Shown here: positions 36,905 to 48,103 of the stretch, in pieces
Numbering within the stretch: the first letter of the stretch is position 1
Layout: every line of letters begins with the position of its first letter
Source of the DNA: Hippophae tibetana
Lineage: Eukaryota > Streptophyta > Magnoliopsida > Rosales > Elaeagnaceae
Assembly: GCA_037013495.1 (NCBI GenBank)
Contig: CM072801.1
Span: forward strand, 29,748,001 to 29,812,000
Direction: 5' to 3'
Length of the DNA: 64,000 bases
The notes under the pieces: generated by a model
Told to the model about the DNA's origin: nothing
Seen by the model: only the letters and a program-made list of their open reading frames with translations
Database searches by the model: none
Program-made: the position numbers and the translations under genes

Positions 36905-39900
36905 ATAGCCACGTGCATCACGCTAGAAGAACGTGCCCATTCATGCCGCAATTCCACGCGCAGCTGCACGTACATCAGGTCAAAATTCTAAGCAAATTAG
37001 CGCCTATCCACTCTAAGAATCCCACACACATCAATGTATTTTCAGCTATGAATCCTGCCTAGTCGTGCGCATCAGTGCCATAAACACATGCAAGCCTTTT
37101 GAATATGCATATATAATCCTTTTTTAAAGATATGTTTCCACTTTTTTAGCCTTTTCCTCACCTATAAAAAGCCCTTATCCTCCATTGTAAAAAACACACC
37201 TCAAGAAACAATTTTCTTAGCTTTTTTTCTCTCTAGAAAGTTTCCTTTTTTTAGTTTTTAATTTTAAAGTTCTTGTATTTTTAAAAAGAACTAGCTATGT
37301 TTTTCTAAATTTCTAGCTTTTGATTCAATAAATGGAAATGCAAATCTGTTTAGAGGTTTTCTAGGAACAAAATTAGCATCAAAGTAATGTAAGGATTCTT
37401 TTAAGGTATAAATTTTAAAATGAATTCTTTAGAGTTATTTTTTAAGTTTTATTCTTATATGTTATATTTAATTTTTCTATGATTAAAATTAACATGAATG
37501 ACTGTTTGTAAACATGATATATAATAACGTTGTTATGCTTGCAAAATATTAAATATGTAAAACATTTCTATAAAATAAATTGATTTTATTTTTATTCAAG
37601 ATTTTATACTAAGGATATTAGAGAGAAATATGTTATTTTTTATTACAAACTTAAATCTAAAAATTAGATTTTAAGGTTTAATTATCTGGTTTGATTTAGA
37701 AGAGTACTCCTTTATTTGTTGGTACAATCACCAAGTAGTTAGAGTAAAGTTCTGTTTCAAATTTTTTTATAAGAACTATTATTCGAAAATGTATTGACAA
37801 TATATTTTTAGTAATGGTTTTAAAACTTAAAAGTTAGTACTTTGATAATTAAATTCTTAGGTTTAATTTGGACACCTTGAATAAAGATTAAAATGTCTAA
37901 TCTCACCAAATGTGACATTTAAATGGTTCATTTTCATTCTCTTAGAAAAAAGAATTAATTTAATTAACTAAATTAATTATTGACACCACCCATAAGTGTT
38001 AATTGATTTTTTTTAATTAATAAAGAATATTTAACCTCACCAAATGTGGTATTCATATAAAAAAGAGAGAATCAATAAATATCAATTTATATCTTTAATA
38101 ACCTAAATAATATGATCGAGCATAATTAACTTAATTATTATATCCATAAATACCTCACTGTTATAAATGATAAAGTTTTTACATAAATGTTTATTGAATC
38201 CATATATATGTTTATTTTTATGTTATTAGATTAGGAAACACAAAATCCAAAATATCGTGACAAGATGTTTAAGATTTAATTTCGTTTTTAAGAGTTTGAA
38301 TAATAAATTAAAAATCACATATATTCCTTCCTTAGATCGACCTTGGGAGTATACTTATCATTTTCTATGAAATGATTTGTGCATTTGTGAGAGTTTTATA
38401 AATATAAAACCAAAGTATTTGTAGGATCGGTATTGCTCATTTGATGCCGGTTTTGCTCATCATGGACCAATACCAAAGTCACTTAATGGTGCTCAATACT
38501 TTTGTGACTTTCATTGATGATCATTCAAGAGAGACGTGAGTATATATTTTGAAGACAAAGGATCAGATGCTAGATGTCTTCAAATAATTTCATGCCTAAG
38601 TTATGACACAGACTAATAAGAAGCTGAAGTGCATTTGGACTGATAATAGTGAAGAATACACATGATCTTTTCATGCTTACTACAAAAAGCATGGTATTCG
38701 ACATCACATGACACCTCCATAGATACCACAATTGAATGGCTTAACTAAGAGGATGAACAGAACTTTGATGAAGAGAGTATGATGTCTACTATCACATGTA
38801 AAGTTTCCTAAACTTTCCTGGGGTGAAGTCATACTTACAGTTGCACATGTGTTGAATCTTTCACCTTATACTCCTCTCAAGTTGGATATTCTAGATAAAG
38901 TGAGGTCAGGAAATGATGTTTCCTATGATCATATGCCGATGTTTGGCTACAAAGAATTAATTCATATCCCCAAGGATGAGAGATCCAAACTTGATTCCAA
39001 GACAAGATAGTGTATTTTATTGGCTATGGTCAAGATCAATTTGGCTATAGATTTTATGAATAGGTTGCAAAGATACTTGTCAGGAACTATGCTGTTGTAT
39101 TCGTTGAAGATGAGACCATTGAAGATATTGTCAAAATGAAGAAGGATGTTCCTAATTCAAATGGTGACTCGTCAGATTTGGAATTAATTCCTCCAACATC
39201 AATGCCTAGACAAGTTGGAAATGAAGACCAGGTTTATCCACCTGATGAAGATGATGGTCCCATAGAAATTGGTTCTAAAAATGAAAGAGATGATGATGTT
39301 TATTATCCAACACCAACACCTGTGGCTTCTCCTATTCCACTAAGAAGAAGTGATAGATTGTGACGACCATCTACTACATATCCTCCAGATGAGTATGTAA
39401 CTTTCACTAATGGGGGAGAACCTAAGAGTTATGAAAAAGAGATGGATGATGAATCCAAACAAAAATGGATTGAAGCCATGTAAGATGAGATGAAGTCCTT
39501 GCATGAGAACAAAACATTTGAGTTGATGAAGCTACCCAAAGGGAATAGGGCTTTGAAAAATAAATGGGTGTTCTGGGTGAAGCATGAAGAACACAGTTCC
39601 AATATGTGATATAAAGCCATACTGGTTGTCAAGGGATTCAACGGAATAAAAAGAGTTGACTTTGACGAGATTTTCTCACCAGTTGTGAAAATGACATCCA
39701 TCTGTACTGTGTTGGGGTTTGCAACAAGTCTTGAACTAGAGGTTGAACAAATAGATGTCAAAATTGTCTTTCTATATGGTGACTTGAAAAAAGAGATATA
39801 TATAGAGCAACTAGGAGGTTTCAAGAAAAAGGGAAAAGAGGATTATATTTGCAAATTGAAGAAAAGTCTCTACGACTTAAAACATGCACCGAGACAATGG

Positions 39901-40903
39901 TGCAAGAAGTTTGAGTCTGTTATGGGGGAGAAAGGCTACAAAAATACGACTTCAAACCATTGTGTTTTTGTGCGAAAATTCTTTGATGATGATTTCATTA
40001 TTCTTTTGCTTTATGTGGATGATATGTTGATTTTTGGCCAAAATATTTCCAGAATCAACAACTTGAAAAAGCAGTTGAGTAAATATTTTTCCATGAAAGA
40101 CTTGGAGCCATCAAAGTAGTTGGATAAGGCTCAATTGATTAGTTGTCCTCCTGCTAATCACTTTACGCTAAGTTCTAATCAGAGCCCTTCTACAAACAAA
40201 GAAAAGGAAGAGATGGAAAAGGTTTCATATGCTTTAGCAGTTGAAAGTCTAATGTATGCCATGATACACGGCCATATATCGCTTATGTAGTTGGAGTTTT
40301 GAGTAGATTACTTTCAAATCCTAGAAAGAAACATTGGGCTATAGTAAAATGGATTTTCAAGTATCTTTGAGGTTTTTTCAAAATATATCTATGTTTTGAA
40401 AATGAAAAACCTATGTTAGTTGGATACACAGATACATATATGGTTAGCGATGTAGATTTCAAAAAATCCATTTCAAATTACCTGATTACATTTGCAAGGG
40501 AGCTGTGTTATGGTAGTCAAAGTTACAAAAATGTGTTGCACTGTCCACTACAGAAGTAGAGTTTATAGTAGCAATGAAAGCATGTAAAGAGTTTATATGG
40601 ATGAAAAAGTTCTTGAAAGAACTTGATTTACAGCAAGACAATTACTAGTTATTTTGTGACAGTCAGAGTGCTAACCACCTTGAAAAGAATGCATCCTTTC
40701 ATTCGATATCAAAAAAATATTGATATGAGATATCATTGGATTAAGGATGTAATGGAGAAGAAGAAGCTACTACATAATGAGAAAATCCATACAGAGGAAA
40801 ATGGATCAAACATGTTGACAAAAATTCTTCCAAGATAGAATTTGAATACTGTCGTTTAGCTGCTGAATTAGTAGAGCCCTCCTTATAGTTAGGGGAGAGA
40901 GAT

Positions 40904-41444
40904 TTGTAGGTCTTGCCTACGTGGAAGGGGAAGAAAATTAAAATTTTGGTGCAACCACATTTGAAAAATTCATCACATATATATATATAAATTTTTGTGG
41001 CTAAAATTTGGCTAACTATGTGGCCAATTTTTGGCCACATAAAGGATATGCAATTTTGCCTATAAATAAGTAATGTTTTTTTCTTAGAGATACATACCAT
41101 AGAAAAGAAACAAAGCAAAGCCAAATGAACAATTTCCTTTGATGAAAAATAATGTTGTGTGTGTGAGAGAGTGAGAGAATATTTTAGAAAAATATTTGGG
41201 ATATTTTTTTAAAATAGGAGTGCAAAATATTAAGTTTGGGAAACACTTGTGTGTCACTATTTTGGGTTTATCTCAACTTGTTGTATTACCTCTCACTTTG
41301 TACCCATTAATTTTATTAGTGAAAGAAATATTTTTTAAAGTTTGTCCCGTGAACGTAGCCCAAACTAAAGGATGAACCACGTTAAATTGCTAATGTCATT
41401 ATTTTACTTTATTGAATTTATTTTATTGCTACTCGATGCACCCA
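40904..41444 (+). repeat. 3' LTR of copia fossil 3
   Basis: Starts TGTAGGTCTTGCC directly after the purine tract and ends ...GATGCACCCA. It has a TATA-like CCTATAAATAAG near 41059. LINE RNase H sequence begins a few bases further on. Confidence 0.8.
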
Positions 41445-41454
41445 TCAATTAATG

Positions 41455-41872
41455 GTTTTCAAATGGTTTTGGCTACTAAAATGAGGGTTGTATATGAAGG
41501 TGTGCAAGTTGCAATGTAGGTCGGCTTCAAATGAATTCTATTACTATTCTTCGCCTTTTTGTAGGATAGAGGCCCTTTTTGTGCTACTGAAGGTTTATTG
41601 GTGCAAGATATTATAGAGAATAGTAAGAGGCTTGAGTTGGTAGGTTGGAGTTTATGTCCAAGGTAAGGTAATAAGGGTCTCCTTCCTTTCAGTGACTTAT
41701 GACGAGGAACTGGTGTGGCTCGAAGACAACCCTCAATTTGTAGAATAGTTTGTATTTAGAGATGTATGGGCTGTAAATGTCTAGTAATAGTTTAGTATTA
41801 TTTATGTGATGTATTTATTGATATTTCTTTTCCATTGCATTAATCCTGCGCCCCAATTAAAAAAAATTTCTT
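41455..41872 (+). pseudogene. LINE ORF2 RNase H-like (RVT_3) fragment and 3' tail
   Basis: The reading from 41455 gives MVLATKMRVVYEGVQVAM, then after stops DRGPFCATEGLLVQDIIENS, then KRLELVGWSLCPR, and in the next frame YDEELVWLEDNPQFVE before a stop at about 41746. This follows the plant RNase H-like domain that trails zf-RVT in LINE-derived proteins. An A-rich run at about 41860-41869 may be the worn LINE tail. With 28988-29330 it brackets copia fossil 3, so the LINE is the oldest layer here. Some 80 residues expected between the two parts are not seen and were probably lost. Confidence 0.65.
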
Positions 41873-42059
41873 ACCAACGTGTCTATGGGTTCTCACAAAA
41901 CTCACCTTAATTGATTATTTTTATGGATACAATATTTTAATGTAAATTTATTTTTAAGCTCACTATTAAGTTTATCAAATAAAGTTAAATAAATGTCAGA
42001 ATTTCAGATAATTATACTTCAGGTATATATTTTATAACTATAATACATATGATTGTACT

Positions 42060-43190
42060 CAAGTATTTAATAATGTATAAATCTGGAATTATTTTTGCTC
42101 CTAAAATATTTATGTTAAAATAGGAGTTTTCATTATTAATAAGTTTACTTTAAAAGAATTTTTCTTTAAATAATAGTCTTTATGATTAATGAGTCTATTT
42201 TAAGAGAACTCTTCTTTAAATAAGAGTTTTTTTAATTAATAAGTATTATTAATCCTATTTATAATAATAAAAATATTTATCAATTACATATGAGTCTTCT
42301 TAATTAATTAGTGAATATTACTAATCCTATTTGTATTAAAAAATATATTTATCAATTACATAGGATTAATAATTTTAATTTTTCCTATAAATAAAACTCA
42401 TTGTTCATTGTTTCAATCAACCATACAAGAGCATTATTCTCTTCTTCTTAATCTTTCTCTTATTTTAAAAATATAATATCATAATTATTTAAGACTTCTT
42501 AATTTAGTTAATCTATCAAATATTGGTAGTTGTGTTTGATTGATTAATAAACTTAATTAGTTTATGATATTTTAATCATATGTTCTTATGACTTCTTTTT
42601 TATTTTTGTTCTTGAATTGTTAGACCACCTAATTATGTTTTTCATATCATAATTATTTGATTGGATTATTAATATTTAAAGGAGCTATTTTTATTGAACT
42701 TGTGCTTAATATTTTTACTTTAGGATTTGCTAGTTGATTTGATTTAAGTGACACATTTTGAATCATCTAGTTAGGATTATTCATTATTAAATCCGTTCTA
42801 GAACACACATGGACACTTGTGTTTTTTGTGCTAAACCTTTTGTAGTTGATTCATAAACATATCTGATTGACGGAGAGCTTATTGGAACGTTGGTTTGGAA
42901 ACCGCTCACACTAATATTGAAAATATAAAAAATAGAGTAGTGACTCATAAGTAAGGTACATAGGGACAGTATCCACATAAGATTGAGTTTGTAATTGAAC
43001 ATTTATTTTTCATAATGGAAAGTTAGGTGGTCTGGTAGACCGATGGTTTTCCTCTTATGTCATGGTTTTTTTCCTAAGTTGTTTCCACCTAAAAATATCG
43101 TGTATTATTCTTTTATTTTCGCATTTTATTATTACACATGATTGCATTCCTAGCCGTTTTGTTTATGTTATTAAATTATAAAATTGATAA
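42060..43190 (+). repeat. AT-rich block with LTR-like features and internal 57-bp repeats
   Basis: About 2.5 copies of a ~57 bp unit lie at 42123-42240 (pattern GAGTTTT.ATTATTAATAAGT...CTTTAAATA). They are followed by a pair of near-copies of AATCCTATTTATAATAA...TATTTATCAATTACATA at 42255-42362. A promoter-like TTCCTATAAATAAAACTCATTG is at 42385 and a T-rich transcribed-type region follows. This arrangement suggests a solo LTR, but neither TG/CA borders nor a target duplication could be fixed. No coding frame is credible. Confidence 0.35.
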
Positions 43191-43299
43191 AAATTAAAAA
43201 TAATCTATCTATCCCTTCTATGTTAATCAAGTCCATATTTCATATACTTTCAAAAACCCTAACCAAACTTCTCTAACACAATTACCAAGCTTCAACTTC

Positions 43300-43672
43300 C
43301 TTTATCTTCATTCGATTCTTCTCCTTACCACACCCGAAAAGTCACCTCCGAGCATTACTACAGTAGGTGCAGTCTTTGCATTGAACCTCCTTTCTCTTCT
43401 CTCTACCACAATCAAATTCAATCGCAGTCCTCTAAGCTTCAGAATCCCAATGCCCTGAAGCTTCCAGAACATGTAACTGGAAATCACCTCAATCTCCATG
43501 ACAAGATCCTCAGTCTTATTTTTCAAAATGACCTTGAAGAGGCAACCCTTTATACTCACCATTCAGCCTATTCTAATTGTAAACCCACTATTTTTACTGA
43601 CAATGCGGTTCTTAATGCTCAGCTTTAGAAATATAAATATGCAAACCTCTTTTTGCTTCATCGGGTCATTAC
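43300..43672 (+). pseudogene. Fragment of a PPR gene (GRP23 / At3g49240-like), broken
   Basis: The frame beginning at 43374 reads LCIEPPFSS, then [60 protein letters not shown] and, past a stop at 43626-43628, YANLFLLHRVIT. The string IEPP...NALxLP...LNLHDxIxSLI...A...H/RxSxxSNCxPTxFTxNAVL is characteristic of the N-terminal part of mitochondrial PPR proteins of this small group. Only about 100 residues of several hundred are present. No PPR repeats follow, because the sequence switches to peroxiredoxin at about 43680. The upstream stretch from 43250 ([12 protein letters not shown]) may be its transit-peptide region. It is a dead gene fragment. Confidence 0.68.
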
Positions 43673-43685
43673 CTAAGTTGATCGG

Positions 43686-43751
43686 GGAGTTACATTGAGA
43701 GATATCTTCATGATTGACAAAGAAGGTGTCATTCAACACTCCACCATTAAA
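43686..43751 (+). pseudogene. Fragment of a plastid 2-Cys peroxiredoxin (BAS1-like) exon
   Basis: The 22-residue reading [20 protein letters not shown] (plus IK) matches the segment [20 protein letters not shown] of plant 2-Cys peroxiredoxins, including [12 protein letters not shown] unchanged. It is part of the thioredoxin fold after the peroxidatic site and lacks both catalytic cysteines, so it cannot be active. It sits in the same reading frame as the PPR fragment ending about 15 bases upstream. The match ends after 43751 and then reads into unrelated sequence. Confidence 0.75.
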
Positions 43752-43769
43752 TTTCTCTTAGGGATTACT

Positions 43770-44340
43770 AACTTTTGGAATCACCTTCCTTTCTAGACTT
43801 GATCTAATAGAAAATTATTTTGAAGCATGCATTGTTGGTGGCTAGTTTAGCTTCTTAAGGATTTTTGGTACTAAAGTTATTGGATGTTGGTTTAGTTTTT
43901 ATTGGTTTGATTTTTCTCACTTTGTTGCCTTTTGGATTTTTTTTGGCTTTAATTTTGTTTTGTTTTTGAATTTTTTCTAATACAATTTTGAGTCTATAGT
44001 GACTTCTGGTTTATTGTTTCAATTTTTTGTGTTGTCTTGGCTAGTAGGTAGTGTATTTTTGGTTTTTGTTTTATTTTATTGTATTTGTTAGTTTCATTAT
44101 TTTGGTGTGGTATTGTTGTTCTTAGAAGTATTTTTTCTTTGTTCTTTTACCATACTAGATAATGTTGGTAATCATTAGGAGTGTTTCTTTGAACTTTGTC
44201 TAATTTGGAACAATGATCTACTACTTTAACATTTGGTTCCTTGGATAACTTGTTTGCTATTAAAGATGGATCCATTAGTCTTTTAATTTTTCTTTACATT
44301 TCAGCTTTTGGTTTTAGTTTGAAGGCTTGTATTGTTGATT
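43770..44340 (+). other. T-rich non-coding tail after the gene-fragment chimera
   Basis: Strongly T- and G-rich on the plus strand (TTTTGTTTTGTTTTTG-like runs). This is reminiscent of the 3' UTR of plant LINEs, but no ORF2 domain or A-tail proves it. Confidence 0.3.
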
Positions 44341-44649
44341 TTGAGTTTTTATGAATGAATTCTCTCTTTGTTGAACACAAAAAAGAGAGTAGTAATTTAA
44401 TATTAGAGCTAGCATATTTAACAAGGAAGAATCTTTTGTATGAGTTGAAATCTAAGTTTTTCATAACATATTATCACTTGGAACAAATTAGCTACATTTA
44501 TAAAGAAATTCATAAGTATCATAATTTATTAATGGTAATTGAAGTAATAGTAATATCATAAAACTAATTAAAAATATATTTACATTTTACATGAAAATTA
44601 CGTCACATTTGTGAAAACATTGACACTTGACAATAGAAAAAATAACCAT

Positions 44650-44880
44650 CTAAATGGAGCTATGCAATGCTTCAAAGCGTAGAATTCATCTATAATCAAA
44701 TCTAAATCAATGATTTCATTAAAACCTTTTTCAATGTAAATAATCATATAATATTCTAAAAATTCTTCCTCTATTTTTTTTTCGAATAGATGTTTTGATA
44801 AGTTTCAAAGCTAAAAATGCATCTTTTGTTGTTACAGTAAATATAGGAAAAATCCATACTAAAATAATTAATTTAACAAT
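44650..44880 (-). pseudogene. hAT transposase C-terminal dimerisation domain fragment
   Basis: The minus strand from 44880 reads LIILVWIFPIFTVTTKDAFL, ALKLIKTSIRKK, then one frame over IEEEFLEYYMIIYIEKGFNE and DLIIDEFYALKHCIAP. This fits the hAT C-terminal pattern (LTLPVSTATTERAFSxxKxIKTxLRNxM...EFLxxxLxxYIExE...IxDxF). The frame change falls in a run of A/T at about 44774-44783. The rest of the transposase could not be followed upstream (44.9-45.4 kb) except for a weak acidic-hydrophobic stretch. It is a broken DNA transposon remnant. Confidence 0.65.
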
Positions 44881-45667
44881 GAAAAGAATTAGTATCATTT
44901 TTTTCCAAGTTCACATCTTTGAAATTTAGAATAATAAGGTTCAAAAGAGTAAAAGTTTTTAGATTTACTTGGTAAAAAAATTTGATGTTCGTGAAAAGTT
45001 TCTTGAAAGTATAAGATTTTCTCTCTCAATGAAAATGTATGCAATATCTAAAACAAATTCAAAGAAGGTGGATGGATATTGAATACATGAGATAAAAAAT
45101 GGGTCATATAATCATGAACCTTCCTCCCTCTTGTTGTCATTTGTTAAAAAAGAGATTATAAGGATTGAAGAAATGATAAAATCTAGAATACCACATTGAT
45201 TAATCATCTCATCTTTTCATCAAAGGAATTCACAACTTCAAGCAATATGAAGAACTATTTACATCATGTAGCAGAATCTATTCAGTACAAAAGTTTGGCA
45301 CGTCAAACGATTGTTTAAGCATTTTTTGAAAAACCTAGTCAAGTTGATTTCACTTATAATATCGTCCATGATCAAAAAGGTCACTTGACACATTTTTTTT
45401 TGCTTATTCTATCTCAGTCAAACTAACAAGGAGTTATACAAGTGTTTTTATGATGGATTGCACTTATAAAGCTAATAGATACAAGATGTCATTAATTGAC
45501 TTAAGTGTGCTTTCAAGTTTTAGTATAACTTTCTACTCATGTTTTTTTTATAGAAAATGAGAGAGGAGATGATTATATGGTTTTTTTGTGCACATAGAAT
45601 GAAATATAAAATAAAATATAAGGTGTTAATTATTGATTAAGTACACTTAAAATGAAGAATTGATAAA

Positions 45668-45985
45668 ATGACACAATCTTCACATGATAGAAGTGTGGCC
45701 AAAGAAGGTGACAATGAATTCAAAACATTCTTTGTTGAACTTCAAGAAAAATATAATATATGGTTTTTTGACCAAAAGAAAAATGCTATTGAGGTACTTT
45801 CTCAACTTGTTACAGAGTCTCAACCTTTTATCTTTGAATTTAATGTTCAACCTCATAAAGGTCGTCCACTTTGTTCAAAGAAAAGAAAAAATATGAGTTA
45901 CACATGATTTGGTCATAATAAAATGTACGACTTATAAAAAGGTTGGTCATAATACTCATTCATGTCATAGAAAAAAAATATTGCT
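45668..45985 (+). pseudogene. FAR1/MULE-like C-terminal fragment with zinc knuckle
   Basis: An open frame at 45668-45907 ends with QPHKGRPLCSKKRK. Just after, in another frame, the sequence reads KCTTYKKVGHNTHSCHR (about 45923-45973), close to the CxxCxxxGHNxRxC zinc knuckle that follows a KGRP motif in MULE transposases and FAR1-related proteins. One knuckle cysteine is replaced by Tyr. Whether this is a MULE remnant or a fragment of a host FRS gene cannot be told from 100 residues. Confidence 0.45.
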
Positions 45986-47420
45986 AATGAGATAAACAAA
46001 TAATACAATTCAAACTTAAATGATGTTACAAGAATAATTGATGCAACATAGCTCCATAGATGATTTCCTTTGCAATTGGGGTAGGATATGAGTTGTACTT
46101 TATCTTTAAGAATTGTACACATAAATATTATATTTTTAATGAGTATATTAAAAGTGATTTTCTTTTAAAAATGTTATCATTTATACCAAAATAACCATTA
46201 AAGAACAATATTAATATATTTTAATCAAATTTAACCAATGTAAAACAGTATTGAATATTTTTAAAGAAATGAAAAAATTATTAGTTTATCATTGCTAATT
46301 CTCAAGTGTATTTTATGTCATTTTTTTTAAAAGATTACTAGTATACACTCGCTAAAATAAAGTAATATTAACATATTTTTGTATAGTTTTAATACTAATA
46401 TTAATATGTAATTTTACAAAAAGTTAAAATAAAATATAATATTTTTTAAAATTAGTGAGCTAAAGTGACTCGTTTATTTCTTACTTTTTTTTCCTTGATT
46501 TGATTAAACTAAATTTTAATATGATTTATTCTTTGTGGTAAAATTCACAATTTCTTGTATGTAAATTAATATGATGTTTTGGATAATTTGTAAAATTAAT
46601 AATAAATACTTTATAAATAAAAAATAGTGTGATAATAGTCTCACCGTTTCAAACACTACTCATATATTGAATTTGATTATTATTTTTGTATAAATTAATA
46701 GAGAATTAAAGAAAATATAAAAAAAACATGAAGGACTCAGTACTAGAAAAAAAAATGAAGGAAGCACTGAAATCACGAAAAAAGAGAAAATTCAAAAACT
46801 ATAAATAAGTATGACGTGAAAGATGAGATGACATAATTAAAAAAGAATAAAAACTTATAAATAAAATGTGGTGAAAGGTTAAAAAAACAGGGAGAAAAAA
46901 AAAAGAAAACTAATATGCAAGAAAACTTGAGTGAAATATTTTGGTTTGTGGCATCCTTAAATTTATGATAATTTAAAAATATTTCATAATTTATTATTTT
47001 TAAAATATATAATAATATAGTATTTTAGAACAATAAAATTCAATATTAATATAGTTTTTTTAAAAAAACAAAAAACTAATGGAGAATGAACATAAAAAAA
47101 ATATATGATTGATAAAAACTTCAAAAACAATAAATAACATCTTAAATCGTTAAATTATTGTAATAAAATTGTCATCTGTCAATAAGCAACCAAAAATTGT
47201 AAATGGGGGCCAAATATTATATTTATATTTATACTTACGTTATTTAATAATAAATATGGAAGAGAATACCGTTTTTTTTTTTCTATGAGTAGGATCAACC
47301 ATGACCACCACCCAAAAAATTAAGCTAATATTCTAATTATTTTAATATCTAATCTCTTTGATTTAACATCTTATTCAAGGTTAATGCATATAATATTGCT
47401 CCTGTTTAAACGAAGATGGC
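45986..47420. other. AT-rich intergenic stretch
   Basis: Very AT-rich, with many homopolymers. No coding, RNA or repeat structure was recognised. It lies upstream of the methylesterase gene and ends in its probable promoter zone. Confidence 0.5.
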
Positions 47421-47629
47421 TCCTGTATGATGTTTGAAGAAAAAAAAGATGCACTATGCTTGTCTACTGCACAGAACAGAGTCTTTAACAAGTTCACAGT
47501 TTCTTCAAAAAAAAAAAAAAGTTCACAGTTGTTATATTCCCCGGGAAATACTGAGAGAAATACCTCAGGCCCTCACTAAAAGACAACCCAACAACCATAA
47601 ACATCTCCAACAAAATCGTAGAAATCCTG

Positions 47630-47665
47630 TGTTTTATATACAGAGAGAGAGAGAGAGAGAAAAAG
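47630..47665 (+). promoter_or_regulatory. TATA-like box and (GA)n tract upstream of the methylesterase gene
   Basis: TTTTATATA (47632-47640) is followed directly by a CAGAGAGAGAGAGAGAGAGA tract of about 20 bp. GA repeats just downstream of a TATA element are common in plant core promoters and 5' UTRs. This would give a 5' UTR of roughly 430 bases. No transcript evidence is available, so the start site is a guess. Confidence 0.35.
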
Positions 47666-48103
47666 TGAAGTGAGAGAGCATATTCTACTTTCTAGAGAGT
47701 GACAATTTTGGAAGGTCACCCACCTTTGAAACTTGAAACTTGAAAAGATAGAGAGTGCATTAAATAGCTCATTCTTGTAGTTCATTTGGGCTTAGAGCTG
47801 TAATTAATTCAAATATTTATTACATCCAACAACCTTGATTTTCTATCCCTGCTTTCAAATTTCACCTACTCTTCTTTTCCAGGGGGAAAAAAATACAGAA
47901 GAAAACAAAGAAAAAGAGGGATGAGGGAGCTCACTTAGTTGACGTACGACTTATTGTTCTTATTATATATTTTTTTTGTACCTAAGATGCCCTGTTATTT
48001 GACTTATAATCTATATTCCTGGAAAAGTTCTGGACTTTCTTCCATTTTCTCACAAATTTCTCGGAAGAACTTCTGGGTTTCGTCTGGAATAGGGTTTCCA
48101 GAA

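Larger units (their letters stand above)
31352..38462 (+). mobile_element. Ty3/gypsy (Athila/Tat-like) solo LTR, plus orientation, interrupted by relatives
   Basis: The ends are TGATGAG (31352) and CTCATCA (38462), the inverted terminal words of this family. They are flanked by TGGAT (31347-31351) and TGGAC (38463-38467), a 5-bp target duplication within the copia integrase gene. The LTR itself is about 1.85 kb in two parts: 31352-31640 and 36905-38462, the latter with a TATA box CCTATAAAAA at 37161 and a long 3' section. Everything between is later insertion of the same family. No internal region belongs to this copy, so it is a solo LTR left by LTR-LTR recombination. It is about nine-tenths identical by eye to the LTR at 60714-62237. 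Confidence 0.8.
29330..41444 (+). mobile_element. Ty1/copia LTR retrotransposon fossil 3 (Tork/TNT-like), split by gypsy insertions
   Basis: Direct repeats at 29334-29745 and 40904-41444 are the LTRs; the 5' copy seems to lack its first ~130 bp. After the 5' LTR comes a primer-binding-type site (CTGGTAGCAGAGC near 29750). Gag is at about 30.0-30.5 kb (VVMLLASLLSSYNHLTTNL), a zinc-knuckle zone near 30.55 kb, protease near 30.75 kb and integrase from about 31.1 kb. Integrase is interrupted at 31.35 kb by a 7.1 kb gypsy nest and continues from 38.46 kb (TFIDDHSRET region). Reverse transcriptase is at about 39.4-40.1 kb (LLLYVDDMLIFGQ) and RNase H at about 40.2-40.85 kb. A purine tract (TTAGGGGAGAGAGAT) at 40888 precedes the 3' LTR. 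It is broken at many points and itself sits inside a LINE. Confidence 0.87.

Noticed and set aside
39429-39824. Minus-strand open frame of 131 codons
   Set aside because: It is the exact antisense of the reverse transcriptase region of copia fossil 3, whose plus-strand reading is recognisable.
44355-44561. Plus-strand open frame of 68 codons (MNSLFVEHKKESS...)
   Set aside because: No likeness to any family, AT-rich codons, and no splice or promoter context. Probably chance.
47939-48103. Upstream in-frame ATG extending the methylesterase by 55 residues
   Set aside because: The extension is hydrophobic and aromatic with no family likeness. MES11-type proteins begin MGN, and the MGN start at 48104 lies just after a leader that reads as 5' UTR.
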